A stretch of DNA of 64,000 nucleotides, taken from NCBI RefSeq assembly GCF_015234215.1, contig NZ_JADEKP010000006.1, positions 31,687 to 95,686 of the forward strand, written 5' to 3'. Made by a program: the position numbers and the translations under genes. Of the stretch, positions 10,223-19,386 are shown one piece after another (within the stretch, counting starts at the first letter, position 1; every line of letters begins with the position of its first letter). The notes under the pieces were generated by a model. The model was not told the origin of the DNA and did not search any database. It worked only from the letters and a program-made list of their open reading frames with translations. Origin of the DNA: Clostridium chrysemydis (GTDB taxonomy: Bacteria; Bacillota; Clostridia; Clostridiales; Clostridiaceae).

Positions 10223-10840
10223 GTGGATTTAATTAATAATTTTGTGGATACTATTTTAAATATTATTGGTAACTTTGGATACCTTGGAATATTTCTAGCC
10301 GTATATCTAGAGTACGCTTGTTTTCCTCTTCCTAGTGAAGTTATATTACCCTTTGTAGGCCTTTTAGCAGCTACAGGTAACGTAACCTTTGTAGGTGCTT
10401 TAACAGTTAGTGTAATCGCAGGACTTTTAGGTTCTATAACGTGCTATTACATAGGTTATTTCGGAGGGTCTATCTTACTAGATAAAATACAAGTAAAATT
10501 CAAAGGCTCTAGAAAAAGTATAGAAAAAATAAACCGTTTAATAAATAAATACCAAAAGACTTCTATATTTTTTACAAGACTTCTTCCTTTAACTAGAACT
10601 TATATATCTTTAGTTGTTGGAAGCATAAAACTTAACTTATCTCACTTTCTACTTTATTCTTTAGGAGGAATACTTATCTGGAATACATTCCTTATTTCTA
10701 TAGGATATTTCCTTGGTGAAAATAAGGAATTAATAAATAAAATCCTTGGAGAATACAGTATAGTAGCTATAGGTTTAGTTTTAATAATAATTATAGTATT
10801 TTTAATAAAGAAATTTTATAAGAAAAAAGAAAGAGCATAA
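10223..10840 (+). CDS. DedA family (SNARE-associated) membrane protein
   Basis: 205 residues, GTG start behind AAGGAG. It shows the DedA pattern: an N-terminal hydrophobic hairpin, the E...PLPSEVILPF motif near residue 37, and the FFTRLLPLTRTYISLVVG segment with conserved arginines near residues 118-125. A long C-terminal transmembrane helix ends in a lysine-rich tail. DedA proteins act as proton-linked lipid transporters (undecaprenyl phosphate or other lipid scrambling); the specific cargo here is not determinable. Confidence 0.88.
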   Translation: MDLINNFVDTILNIIGNFGYLGIFLAVYLEYACFPLPSEVILPFVGLLAATGNVTFVGALTVSVIAGLLGSITCYYIGYFGGSILLDKIQVKFKGSRKSIEKINRLINKYQKTSIFFTRLLPLTRTYISLVVGSIKLNLSHFLLYSLGGILIWNTFLISIGYFLGENKELINKILGEYSIVAIGLVLIIIIVFLIKKFYKKKERA

Positions 10841-10857
10841 AACTCTTTCTTTTTTTA
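10822..10857 (+). terminator. Terminator overlapping the DedA stop codon
   Basis: AAAGAAAGAG and CTCTTTCTTTTTTT pair around CATAAAA. The stem begins inside the last codons of the gene. Confidence 0.75.
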
Positions 10858-11310
10858 TATTAAAATATTTATTCTATTCTTTTCTTTTGCCATTTCAATA
10901 AGATCTAACTGAATCTTACCTACAATAAAATTAACTTCGCTTTTTGAGCTCATACATTGTATAGCTTCACCCTTAGCTTTTTTTATTATAAATTCTATTT
11001 CTTCTTTAGTTTTAGCGGATCTTAAGTCGCTCTCTAAAGAAGCTCTCTTACTATTTAAATCTTTAGCCTTTTTAAATAAATCTGGCTTTTTAGATTTTAA
11101 ATAATTTAATTCTTCCTCAGTTAGAGTCTTACCACTTGCTAGCTTTTTTGCAAGTTTTTCTGATTTTATATTTTCTTTAATAGCCTCCGCTATTAAAGAT
11201 TTACCTTCATCATTTTCTTTTTTATTAGGCTTTAAAATATCTACTATGTTTGGAGTAACCAAATTATCTTTTTTATAATTATAGTTAATATTTAATTTAT
11301 TTATATCCAC
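10855..11310 (-). CDS. Hypothetical protein, lysine-rich, helical
   Basis: 151 residues with no family I recognise. It is rich in Lys, Glu and Leu, mostly helical by composition, and has a single cysteine near residue 121. There is no signal peptide or membrane segment. I start at GTG 11310, because the upstream in-frame ATG (11325) overlaps the GGAGGT ribosome binding site. It lies downstream of the ROK kinase gene with no clear terminator between, so it could be the last gene of the glycoside operon. Confidence 0.5.
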   Translation of the reverse strand: MDINKLNINYNYKKDNLVTPNIVDILKPNKKENDEGKSLIAEAIKENIKSEKLAKKLASGKTLTEEELNYLKSKKPDLFKKAKDLNSKRASLESDLRSAKTKEEIEFIIKKAKGEAIQCMSSKSEVNFIVGKIQLDLIEMAKEKNRINILI

Positions 11311-11375
11311 AATAAATACCTCCATAATTTTACTATTATGTAAGTATCGTTTTATATTTCGTATTCTTTAACAAA

Positions 11376-12257
11376 TTAATTATATTCGTTTAAGTAATTT
11401 GCAAGAGCCCCTATAAGATTAGAGTCATTTTTGTGTATACAGATATCTAATTTAGGCTTAATTGTTCTTATATCTATATTTTCTCTAATTTCTTCTATTT
11501 CACTATCAAGTCTTTCTATAAACCCTTCTCTTTCACTAATCCCTCCACCTATAAGGATTATTTCAGGGTCATAAATATGCTGTAAATTAAATATTCCTTT
11601 AGCTAAGTTTTTATAAAAAGTATTTATAGCATCTATACATACCTCATTTCCTAAGCTAGCTTCTTTAAATATTCTCTCTCCATCATATGAATCGTCATTG
11701 TAGTGTTTTCTAACCTTTCTTACAAAAGACATAGTAGATGCACACTCACTAAAGTTTCTATATTTAGAACCCTCTTCTTCCATAAGCATATAACCGAATT
11801 CTCCTCCGTATAAGTGCTTTCCGTGATGGATTTTTCCGTCACTTACTATAGCGCCACCTATACCTGTTCCACAAACTAAAAACATCATATCTTTTAAGCC
11901 TTTAGCGTTTCCTGAGAAAACTTCTGCTAAAGCTGCGCAGTTTGCATCATTTTCTATAGAAACATTTAAACCTGTCTTTTCTTTAAATACTTCTTTAAAG
12001 TTTGGTCCGTGGATACAAGGAACTGCACTGTCTCCTCCAACTATCCCACTCTTAGAATCTACTGCACCTGGAGAACTTATAGCTAAACCTTCTATTTCGT
12101 ATTCTTTTTTCATATCTTCTATCCAGTTTGCTATAGTGTCTGATAGCTCTTCAAAGTTATCAGATACTTTAAGTTTTGATTTTGACTTTAGGTTTCCTAA
12201 TTTATCAGATACAGCTACCTTTATAGCTGTTCCTCCTATATCAATACAAGCATACAT
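11376..12257 (-). CDS. ROK family sugar kinase
   Basis: 293 residues. It has the N-terminal phosphate motif DIGGTAIKVAV, the catalytic END in SIENDANCAALAE, CGTGIGGAIV, and IGGGISEREG near the C-terminus. The usual zinc-site CxCGxxGC cluster of ROK glucokinases is absent; GKHLYGGEFGYM replaces the usual H-x-A-GE-GH region. Such zinc-less members include bacterial sugar kinases and the PTS-linked hydrolase clusters. It is the last enzyme gene of the mannoside/glycoside operon, 12 bases after the GH1 gene, and probably phosphorylates a released mannose or glucose. Confidence 0.85.
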   Translation of the reverse strand: MYACIDIGGTAIKVAVSDKLGNLKSKSKLKVSDNFEELSDTIANWIEDMKKEYEIEGLAISSPGAVDSKSGIVGGDSAVPCIHGPNFKEVFKEKTGLNVSIENDANCAALAEVFSGNAKGLKDMMFLVCGTGIGGAIVSDGKIHHGKHLYGGEFGYMLMEEEGSKYRNFSECASTMSFVRKVRKHYNDDSYDGERIFKEASLGNEVCIDAINTFYKNLAKGIFNLQHIYDPEIILIGGGISEREGFIERLDSEIEEIRENIDIRTIKPKLDICIHKNDSNLIGALANYLNEYN

Positions 12258-12269
12258 AAACTATTCCCC

Positions 12270-13646
12270 CTAAAATCCTTTATTTTCTGAAAGTTCTTTA
12301 AACCATTTACCACTCTTTTTTATAGTTCTATTTTGAGTGTCTAAATCTAAAGAAACTAATCCATATCTATTTTTATAAGCATTTAACCAAGACCAGTTAT
12401 CTATAAAAGTCCAAACGTGATATCCTACACAATTAGCACCTTCATCCATAGCTTTGTGAAGCCAAGTTAAATGGTCTTTATAAAATTCTATTCTATAATC
12501 ATCTTGAATTTCATTATTTACTTTAAACTTTTCTTCCCCTTCAACGCCCATTCCGTTTTCAGTTATCATCCATTCTATATTTCCATAATTATCTCTTATG
12601 TTTATCGCTATATCGTATATACCTTTTTCGTAAATCTCCCAGCCTCTGTGAGGATTCATCTTTCTACCTGGCATCTCGTAGTGGTCATAATAGTATTCAG
12701 GCATAAAAGGAGCTTCTGGGTTTGGAAGGTTTGCTTTAGCACAAACTCTTCTAGGTTGATAATAATTTACTCCTAAAAAGTTTATAGTATTTTCTTTTAT
12801 ATCTTTTAAGTCTTCACTATCTACTTCTGGCATTAAATCATGCTTTTTAATTATATCTACTAAATCTTTAGTAAATTCTCCTTTTACAGCTGGGTCTAAA
12901 AAGCTTTTATTACAGAATAAATCAGCGATATAAGCTGCTTTTAAATCACTTTTGTACTCACTTCTAGGGTAGCATGGTGAAAGGTTTATTATCATACCAA
13001 TCTTTCCATCACCCTTTAATTTTTTGTATTCTTTTATAGCTAAAGCACTTGCAAGAGCTGTGTGATAGGCTACTAAAACAGCAGCTTTAGGATCTACTTT
13101 GTAAGGGTAGTGGTATCCTAAATAGTATCCGCACTCTACGTGAACCATAGGCTCATTAAATGTAAACCAATGCTTAACTCTATCTCCAAATAACTCAAAG
13201 CAAGTTTTAGCAAACTCTGCGTAGTAACTAACCACTAATCTATTTTCCCATCCGCCTATTTTTTGTAATTCGTATGGCATATCAAAATGGAATAAGTTCA
13301 CAAAAGGTTCTACTCCATTTTCTATCATTTCATCTATAACATTGTTATAAAACTGAACAGCTTTTTCATTAACTTCTCCAAAACCATCTTTAAACATTCT
13401 TGACCAGCTTATAGATAATCTAAAAGAGTTGTGTCCTGTTTCTTTTAATAACTTTATATCTTCTTTGTAATTTTCATAAAAAGTAGACGCAACATCTGGT
13501 CCTATATTGTTATGAAATCTAAAACTTTCAGTTTCATACCAGTAATCCCAAATATTTTTCCCTTTCCCGTCTACGCTATTTGCTCCCTCTGTTTGAGTTG
13601 CTGAAGCTGCACTCCCAAAATAAAAATTCTCTGGAAATTTAATCAT
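12270..13646 (-). CDS. Glycoside hydrolase family 1 (beta-glucosidase / 6-phospho-beta-glucosidase)
   Basis: 458 residues, cytoplasmic. The GH1 signatures are present: FYFGSAASATQTEG at the N-terminus, the acid/base glutamate in TFNEP, and the nucleophile in ITENGMG. I start at ATG 13646, directly behind AGGGGAGAT, giving the family-typical N-terminus MIKFPENFYFG; this leaves only 2 bases after the regulator stop codon. In this PTS-linked operon it may cleave a phosphorylated or unphosphorylated glycoside released by the mannosidase. Confidence 0.9.
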   Translation of the reverse strand: MIKFPENFYFGSAASATQTEGANSVDGKGKNIWDYWYETESFRFHNNIGPDVASTFYENYKEDIKLLKETGHNSFRLSISWSRMFKDGFGEVNEKAVQFYNNVIDEMIENGVEPFVNLFHFDMPYELQKIGGWENRLVVSYYAEFAKTCFELFGDRVKHWFTFNEPMVHVECGYYLGYHYPYKVDPKAAVLVAYHTALASALAIKEYKKLKGDGKIGMIINLSPCYPRSEYKSDLKAAYIADLFCNKSFLDPAVKGEFTKDLVDIIKKHDLMPEVDSEDLKDIKENTINFLGVNYYQPRRVCAKANLPNPEAPFMPEYYYDHYEMPGRKMNPHRGWEIYEKGIYDIAINIRDNYGNIEWMITENGMGVEGEEKFKVNNEIQDDYRIEFYKDHLTWLHKAMDEGANCVGYHVWTFIDNWSWLNAYKNRYGLVSLDLDTQNRTIKKSGKWFKELSENKGF

Positions 13647-13648
13647 AC

Positions 13649-14455
13649 CTATCTCCCCTTTTCTTTCACAAAAACTTTTTCTGTTGAAATCCATTGTTCT
13701 AATACATCGCTGTATCTTCTTACGTAATAGTAATAAATTAAATCTATTTGTATAAGGATTGGAATCTGCGCTGACATCATACCAGTCGATTCTTCTCCTT
13801 CAAGATTTGCTGTAAGTAAAAATACATCTGATAATTTTGTAAGCTTAGAATTTTTGTTTCCTGTTATAGATATAATAGTTACGCCTTTTTCTTTTAACTT
13901 CTCTGCATATCTTTCTAAACTTCTATTTCCTCTAAGTGAAAATATAAATACTAAATCTCCTTCTTTTAGGAGTTCGCAAGTCATTGCAATAGCATCTTTA
14001 TCGTATATTACCTCTATAAGCTTACCTGTTCTTGAAAATCTAAATTTAAAATCTTGCGCAGCTGTTGCGCTAAGTCCAAGACCAAATATATGCATAAATC
14101 TATTTTCATAGATATATTTACATATTTTCTCTATCTTTTCTTTTTCAAAATTATTATCTATATAACTGAATATTTTAGTGTAAGATGAGTGTAAATCTGT
14201 AGCTATATTTGAAGCACTAAATTTATCTAAATCTTTTAAATGCTCACTATATAAATAATTAAGCTCCTTAAAATTACTAAGTCCTATTTTCTTACAGAAT
14301 CTTGTTATAGACGCTGGAGAAACACATAATTTTTTTGATAATTCGTTTATAGGCAAACTTGGATTATTTTCTAAAAAATATTCCGCTATCTTTTCTTCAA
14401 CGTAAGTAAACTCCATCTTAGAATGTGTTATTCTTAAAATTATCTCTTTATTCAT
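13649..14455 (-). CDS. RpiR family transcriptional regulator of the mannoside operon
   Basis: 268 residues. It has an N-terminal helix-turn-helix (VSPASITRFCKKIGLSNFKE, near 44-65) and a C-terminal SIS sugar-phosphate-binding domain (IFGLGLSATAAQDFKFRF, near 120-140). It is encoded inside the operon between the mannosidase and GH1 genes, so it likely controls that operon in response to a sugar phosphate. Two TGAAA-type palindromes ahead of the PTS gene (19269 and 19321) are the candidate operators. Confidence 0.9.
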   Translation of the reverse strand: MNKEIILRITHSKMEFTYVEEKIAEYFLENNPSLPINELSKKLCVSPASITRFCKKIGLSNFKELNYLYSEHLKDLDKFSASNIATDLHSSYTKIFSYIDNNFEKEKIEKICKYIYENRFMHIFGLGLSATAAQDFKFRFSRTGKLIEVIYDKDAIAMTCELLKEGDLVFIFSLRGNRSLERYAEKLKEKGVTIISITGNKNSKLTKLSDVFLLTANLEGEESTGMMSAQIPILIQIDLIYYYYVRRYSDVLEQWISTEKVFVKEKGR

Positions 14456-14481
14456 TTTCTAAATCCAGCCCCTATCTTAAG

Positions 14482-17100
14482 TTAAAAATTAATTTTTAAA
14501 GTTTTTATTTCACCTTTTTTAAATTCTCCAAGGTTTATACACCCTTCATAGTTAATTTTATCAGATTTACCTTTATTATTCATATCAATCCATTGATGGT
14601 TTTTACAGTTTTCTATAAAAATTTCACCTGAATCTATAATTTCTTCACCATTATTTACGAATCTTATAAAATACGAGTTTTTATCTATAGGTGATATTGA
14701 TGTAATTTTTATATCTTTTAACTTATCTGTATCTATTAAACTCTCTGAAAGGTTTAATTTTTCTCTTAAAGGATGCATAACAAAATACTTTAAAGTATTA
14801 GTAAACCTATTTATTTCTTGAACTTGATAATCTAAAACTGTAGTTGCGTAATCTTTCCATCTTTCACTAACTTGGTTTAAACTTATAAGATTATCTAAGC
14901 ATAAAGAAAATTTAAACTTCATTTTTTTTATTAATTCACTGTCTGGAGTTTCTATATATTTAAATTCATTTCCAGATGCAACTCCAGGTCTCCTTATTAA
15001 ATCTGGCTTTCCAAGATACCCTACGCTTCTAAAAAGAGTTAAAGCTATTTTAGAGTCGTCTAAAATCTCGTATTCTTTTATTCCTTTATTAAAGATATAA
15101 GCGCTAGAATTTTCGTTTTGAAGCCCTACAAAATGAAGCATAGGATATATAGGAGTCGGCTCCTCTTTCCATAAAAGCTCCCTCCAGTTATCTAAGTGCT
15201 TTGGCTTGTTTTCTCTTTTTATCACTCCAAAAGCAGTATCTGAAATGCTGTATTTACTAGTTATTCCTGTATCTAAGACTGCCCTCATTCTGTGATCATT
15301 TGCGGTATTATTTAGTTCTAAATGAAAATCTATGTTTTTACTGTTATTTAAAGATATCTTTAATTTATAATCTATATCACTATTTAAAACCTCTTCTTCT
15401 CTAGCTTTTAAATCCTTTGGAACTTTAAATTTTCCTTTTATTTTTAGCTCATTAAATATATCTCCTTTTACTTTTGAAACTGTAGAATTTTCAAAAGTAA
15501 ATTTAAGTAATAAGTCTTTTTCAGGTGGTGAGTAATCGTACGTGTCTCCATCATCTCCAGATTCTTCTATATAAACACAATCTTCTAAAAGCATTTTTCT
15601 TCTTTTATCAAAAATATTTATCTTTCCATCTGTTAAAGATACTTTAAAGAAATTATCCTCTATTTCTCTAGAATCCATTACCCTTTCTTTTATAATATTT
15701 TCATTTTTATCTTCGATTATTTGAAGTTTTAAAATTCCAAGTCCTGAAATTTCTTTATCTATAAGAATTTTAGATACGTAATAATAAAGATTTTCATCAT
15801 AATCTTTTTCATCTTTTTTAATACTACCACTATATTCTTTTAAAGTATTTAGAATTTGATATGGAACTTCATCACCATTTTTATCCATTATTTTAAAGTT
15901 TTTAAACTTTGTACTTACAGTTATCTTTGAGTTTACTTTTCTTTTTTTAGGTAGTGTATTTATTAAAATTAGATCATTTTCTTTTTTATCTTCTAAAGAT
16001 TCACTAATTTTTCTTACTATATAATCATGAGCTGAATAAGCTAATTCATCAGCCTCTATTAGTCGATTTAATATACTTCTATTTGTTTTATCACTGTTAC
16101 ATCCACAAGCACTATCGTGTGCATGATTCATCAAAAGCTTCTTCCATATAGCTTCTAGCATTTCTGTTTTAGGCTCTATCCCTAAGTTTTGTGCAATTAC
16201 CATAAGAGGCTCTAATTTATAAATTAGCATTCTCTCAACTTTATCATTTAAATATTTATGATCGTATCTTGATGAATATATAGACCTATGAATCTTTGAA
16301 TTTGAAGGGTTTACAAACTCCCCTAAAACCTCTTCAAAGTTTCCTTCTTTTTCTAATTCATCAAAGAATTCTTCACATGAACTCTCTACGTATTCTAAGT
16401 TATTTTTTGTTTTATTTTTATAAAGGTCTATTCTATCTTTTATGTTAAAATCAACATACCTTTGATCTCCCCCTACAGGAAGTAATATGTTTTCTTTTGA
16501 AACCCCATCTAATATAGTGTTTTCAACAGTTTCTACATCGTCACTATAAATTAAGTTCCCACCATAAAAATATCCGTTTTTTATGTTATAAACTAATAAA
16601 GAACTTTCATCTTCACCTTTCCATAAAAACTCTCTGTTTTTGCAATTATCTTTAGATACACCTCTCCAAAATATGCTTCTCTTTATATCAAAACCATTCA
16701 TTATCTTTGGTAAATCTTTAGTTTGACCAAATGAATCTGGAAGGTATGCAACTTTCATATAGTCTCCAAACTTTTCAGCTGATTTTATTCCATAAAATAA
16801 ATTTCTTACTATAGATTCACCATCTATAATAAGTTCATCAGTTTGTGTATACCAAGGTCCTAATATAAGTTTTTTTTCCTCTACTAATTTTTTTACTCTA
16901 TCAAAATTACTAGGTGCAAACTTTAAATACTCTTCTAATATGCTCATTTGTCCATCTAGTAAATAATTATTAATTAATCCCTCTTCTAATGCGTCCATTA
17001 CTTCGTCCATGTGATATATAAGTTGTATTATTGATTCATTTGCAGTGAAATACCACTCATAATCCCAATGTGTATGCGAGTATACGTGTACCTTTTTCAT
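14482..17100 (-). CDS. Glycoside hydrolase family 38 alpha-mannosidase
   Basis: 872 residues, matching bacterial cytoplasmic GH38 enzymes such as MngB. The zinc-binding HxHxDxxW motif is near the N-terminus (YSHTHWDYEW), the nucleophile region reads YLPDSFGQTKDLPKI, and a central NHAHDSACGCN segment supplies further metal ligands. No signal peptide is present, so it works on substrate brought in by the PTS just upstream. By analogy with the E. coli mngAB pair it could hydrolyse 6-phospho-mannosyl-glycerate, but other alpha-mannosides are equally possible. Confidence 0.92.
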   Translation of the reverse strand: MKKVHVYSHTHWDYEWYFTANESIIQLIYHMDEVMDALEEGLINNYLLDGQMSILEEYLKFAPSNFDRVKKLVEEKKLILGPWYTQTDELIIDGESIVRNLFYGIKSAEKFGDYMKVAYLPDSFGQTKDLPKIMNGFDIKRSIFWRGVSKDNCKNREFLWKGEDESSLLVYNIKNGYFYGGNLIYSDDVETVENTILDGVSKENILLPVGGDQRYVDFNIKDRIDLYKNKTKNNLEYVESSCEEFFDELEKEGNFEEVLGEFVNPSNSKIHRSIYSSRYDHKYLNDKVERMLIYKLEPLMVIAQNLGIEPKTEMLEAIWKKLLMNHAHDSACGCNSDKTNRSILNRLIEADELAYSAHDYIVRKISESLEDKKENDLILINTLPKKRKVNSKITVSTKFKNFKIMDKNGDEVPYQILNTLKEYSGSIKKDEKDYDENLYYYVSKILIDKEISGLGILKLQIIEDKNENIIKERVMDSREIEDNFFKVSLTDGKINIFDKRRKMLLEDCVYIEESGDDGDTYDYSPPEKDLLLKFTFENSTVSKVKGDIFNELKIKGKFKVPKDLKAREEEVLNSDIDYKLKISLNNSKNIDFHLELNNTANDHRMRAVLDTGITSKYSISDTAFGVIKRENKPKHLDNWRELLWKEEPTPIYPMLHFVGLQNENSSAYIFNKGIKEYEILDDSKIALTLFRSVGYLGKPDLIRRPGVASGNEFKYIETPDSELIKKMKFKFSLCLDNLISLNQVSERWKDYATTVLDYQVQEINRFTNTLKYFVMHPLREKLNLSESLIDTDKLKDIKITSISPIDKNSYFIRFVNNGEEIIDSGEIFIENCKNHQWIDMNNKGKSDKINYEGCINLGEFKKGEIKTLKINF

Positions 17101-17130
17101 AACTACTTCTCCTTAAAACTATTTTTAAAA

Positions 17131-17163
17131 ATCCACCAAAAGCTATACTTTTAGTGGATTTTT
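17131..17163 (-). terminator. Intra-operon terminator-like hairpin between PTS and mannosidase
   Basis: On the minus strand AATCCACTAAAAG pairs with CTTTTGGTGGATT (one G-T pair) and is followed by a T-run. It probably lowers, rather than stops, transcription of the downstream enzymes. Confidence 0.6.
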
Positions 17164-17168
17164 ATTAA

Positions 17169-19166
17169 TTAAAACTTTATTTGTGATACTAATTTATATA
17201 ATTTATCTTTATTAGTTTCAGTTACAATATTATTTCTAAAGTCATCATCAATCAGCTCAGTTGCTATTGCACTTAATATTTTTAAGTGATTTTCTGCACC
17301 GTCTTCTGGTATTGTAAGTGCAAATGCAGTTTTTATAGCTTTGCCATCTAATGAATTCCACTCTATGCCATTTTTGAATTTTATTAAGAACACCCCTGGT
17401 TTTATTACTGTTTTATTTTTGCTATGTGGAATCGCTATTCCATCATTAAAACCTGTTGTTGCCTCTTCTTCTCTTTTCCATAATCCTTTGTAATATTCTT
17501 CTTCACTTTTAACGTATCCGTGTTTTTTAGCTATTTTAGCTATAAATTTATAAGCTTCGTCTTGAGTTTTTGAATTTTCATCTACATATATATGAGTTTT
17601 ATCAAATACATCTTTATTTATAGAATTCTTTTCTTCTATAACTTCTGTTATATTTACTTCGATATTCTTGTCAGTTTCATATTGTAATTCGTCATCCATC
17701 TTATTTTCTGGTACTGGTTTTCTCCAGAATCCAATAATTAACGCTGTAACTAAGATACCTGCAGAAGTACATAATATCCATGTTATAAAAGGAATAGGTT
17801 GTTCTATATATCCTATGAAAGTTCCAAGTGGAGAACCTATACCTCCGTAGAATTTACATCCAGTTAATCCTACAAGACCTCCAGCTAAAGCTGAACCTGC
17901 AACTGATGCTGTAATCATTTGAACTGGGTTTGATGCTGCAAAAGGTATTGCCCCTTCTGTAACCCCTACTATACCCATACCAAAGGCTGAACTTGCTGAT
18001 ATTTTTTCTTCTTTAGTGAACTTGTTTTTAAATAACATTGACGCAAGCCATATTCCAAGTGGCGCTACTGATATTGCAGCTTGTGCTGCTGTTCCTGGAA
18101 CAAAGTTAGCATTTTGAATACCAAACTTAGCTACAGTATCTGTAAATACTGCTGTTCCAAATATTAAAGCTGTCTTATTAACAGGACCTCCAAAGTCGAA
18201 TCCTATCATAGCTCCAATAACTGCTCCTACTATAAATGGTGCACTTGAATAAGTATCATTTAAGTAAGTTAAACTGTTATATAACCAGTCCATAAGACCT
18301 GCTATAGGACCACCTATCATATAAAGTACAATTATAGTTATTACAAAAGTAGCTATTAAAGGTATTATCATAATTGCTAATAATGGTTGTAAAATTTTTG
18401 GCCACTTTAGTTTCTTTAAACCTTTTACAAGGTATCCAACTATAAATGCAACTAATATTGCTGATATAAATCCTCCGCCTGTTTGGGTTCCTAAAAACTC
18501 TGGATCATTTGCTAAATATGCACCTATCATAGCTGGTGCTATAGCTGGTTTATCAGCTATTGAATTTGCAACAAATCCTGCAAATAGAGGAATCATAAGT
18601 TTAAATCCAACTTGTCCTACTGCAAAAAGTTTTGACATTAAATATCCTAACTGAGTAGATGTATCAAATCCCCAGTTTACGATCTGTCCTAAATCATTTT
18701 TTTGGAATGCAAATATATTAGCTACTGCTAAAAGTAAACCTGCTGCAATTACCATAGGTACCATATAAGATATACCACTCATTATGTGAGTTACAAACTT
18801 ATTATCAGTTTTTCCTAAAGTGACTTTCCCAACTTTAGTTCCCTTTGCTCCAAATATTTCTCCCTCATTGAAAGCTTTTTCTATTAAAGCTTCTGGATCT
18901 TTTATTGCATCTATTGATTTTGCAACAAACACTTTTTTCCCTGTAAATCTCATTAAATCAATACTGATATCTGCTGCTACTATTACTACGTCTGCTTCTT
19001 CTATTTCTTTTTCCGTTAATACATTTTCTGCTCCTATAGAGCCTTGTGTTTCAACTTTTATTTTATAACCCTTTTTATTGCCAGCTTTATTTAAGCTTTC
19101 TGCTGCCATATAAGTATGTGCAATACCTGCTGCGCAAGCAGTAATCGCTACTATTTTTTTATTCAT
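17169..19166 (-). CDS. Fructose/mannosyl-glycerate type PTS transporter, EIIBCA fusion
   Basis: 665 residues carrying three PTS modules in the order B-C-A. EIIB is N-terminal with the phosphocysteine in AITACAAGIAHTYMAAE (Cys 11). A multi-pass EIIC follows (about 120-475). EIIA is C-terminal (about 515-665) with the phosphohistidine in GIAIPHSKN. Fructose-type PTSs in this subgroup include the 2-O-mannosylglycerate transporter MngA, although MngA is ordered A-B-C. Pairing with a GH38 mannosidase makes an alpha-mannoside cargo likely. It is the first gene of the operon, with a GGGAGGTG ribosome binding site. Confidence 0.93.
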   Translation of the reverse strand: MNKKIVAITACAAGIAHTYMAAESLNKAGNKKGYKIKVETQGSIGAENVLTEKEIEEADVVIVAADISIDLMRFTGKKVFVAKSIDAIKDPEALIEKAFNEGEIFGAKGTKVGKVTLGKTDNKFVTHIMSGISYMVPMVIAAGLLLAVANIFAFQKNDLGQIVNWGFDTSTQLGYLMSKLFAVGQVGFKLMIPLFAGFVANSIADKPAIAPAMIGAYLANDPEFLGTQTGGGFISAILVAFIVGYLVKGLKKLKWPKILQPLLAIMIIPLIATFVITIIVLYMIGGPIAGLMDWLYNSLTYLNDTYSSAPFIVGAVIGAMIGFDFGGPVNKTALIFGTAVFTDTVAKFGIQNANFVPGTAAQAAISVAPLGIWLASMLFKNKFTKEEKISASSAFGMGIVGVTEGAIPFAASNPVQMITASVAGSALAGGLVGLTGCKFYGGIGSPLGTFIGYIEQPIPFITWILCTSAGILVTALIIGFWRKPVPENKMDDELQYETDKNIEVNITEVIEEKNSINKDVFDKTHIYVDENSKTQDEAYKFIAKIAKKHGYVKSEEEYYKGLWKREEEATTGFNDGIAIPHSKNKTVIKPGVFLIKFKNGIEWNSLDGKAIKTAFALTIPEDGAENHLKILSAIATELIDDDFRNNIVTETNKDKLYKLVSQIKF

Positions 19167-19204
19167 TTAAAAGCACCTCCCGTTTACAATTCTTAGTATG
19201 CACC

Positions 19205-19219
19205 TATAACGTTTTCATG
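19205..19219 (-). promoter_or_regulatory. Candidate CcpA (cre) site ahead of the PTS operon
   Basis: ATGAAAACGTTATAG on the minus strand fits most of the cre consensus (W-TG-N-AA-N-CG-N-W-N-N-CW), with the last C and W missing. It is 39 bases upstream of the PTS start, a typical place for catabolite repression. Confidence 0.45.
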
Positions 19220-19268
19220 TAAATGTTTTTAAAGCCTTTAGATTTAGCTTTCTAAAATACTTTTTTCT

Positions 19269-19284
19269 TTGAAAGTACTTTCAA
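19269..19284. promoter_or_regulatory. Perfect 16-base palindrome, candidate RpiR operator 1
   Basis: TTGAAAGTACTTTCAA is its own reverse complement. TGAAA/TTTCA half-sites are seen for several sugar-responsive RpiR regulators. It lies 103 bases before the PTS gene. Confidence 0.6.
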
Positions 19285-19319
19285 TTAAATATAAGTTTAC
19301 TATGTATATTTAATTTTTT

Positions 19320-19335
19320 TTGAAATTAATTTCAT
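19320..19335. promoter_or_regulatory. Second palindrome, candidate RpiR operator 2
   Basis: TGAAATTAATTTCA (19321-19334) is a perfect palindrome with the same TGAAA/TTTCA arms as the one at 19269. The centres are 51 bases apart, close to five helical turns, which would suit cooperative binding or looping. Confidence 0.55.
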
Positions 19336-19342
19336 ATAAGCA

Positions 19343-19378
19343 AAAAAGATATCACACAAAAGCCAGTGTGATACCTTT
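19343..19378 (-). terminator. Terminator after the Ntn hydrolase gene
   Basis: On the minus strand GGTATCACAC and GTGTGATATC enclose TGGCTTTT and are followed by TTTTTTG. Confidence 0.8.
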
Positions 19379-19386
19379 TAAACTAT

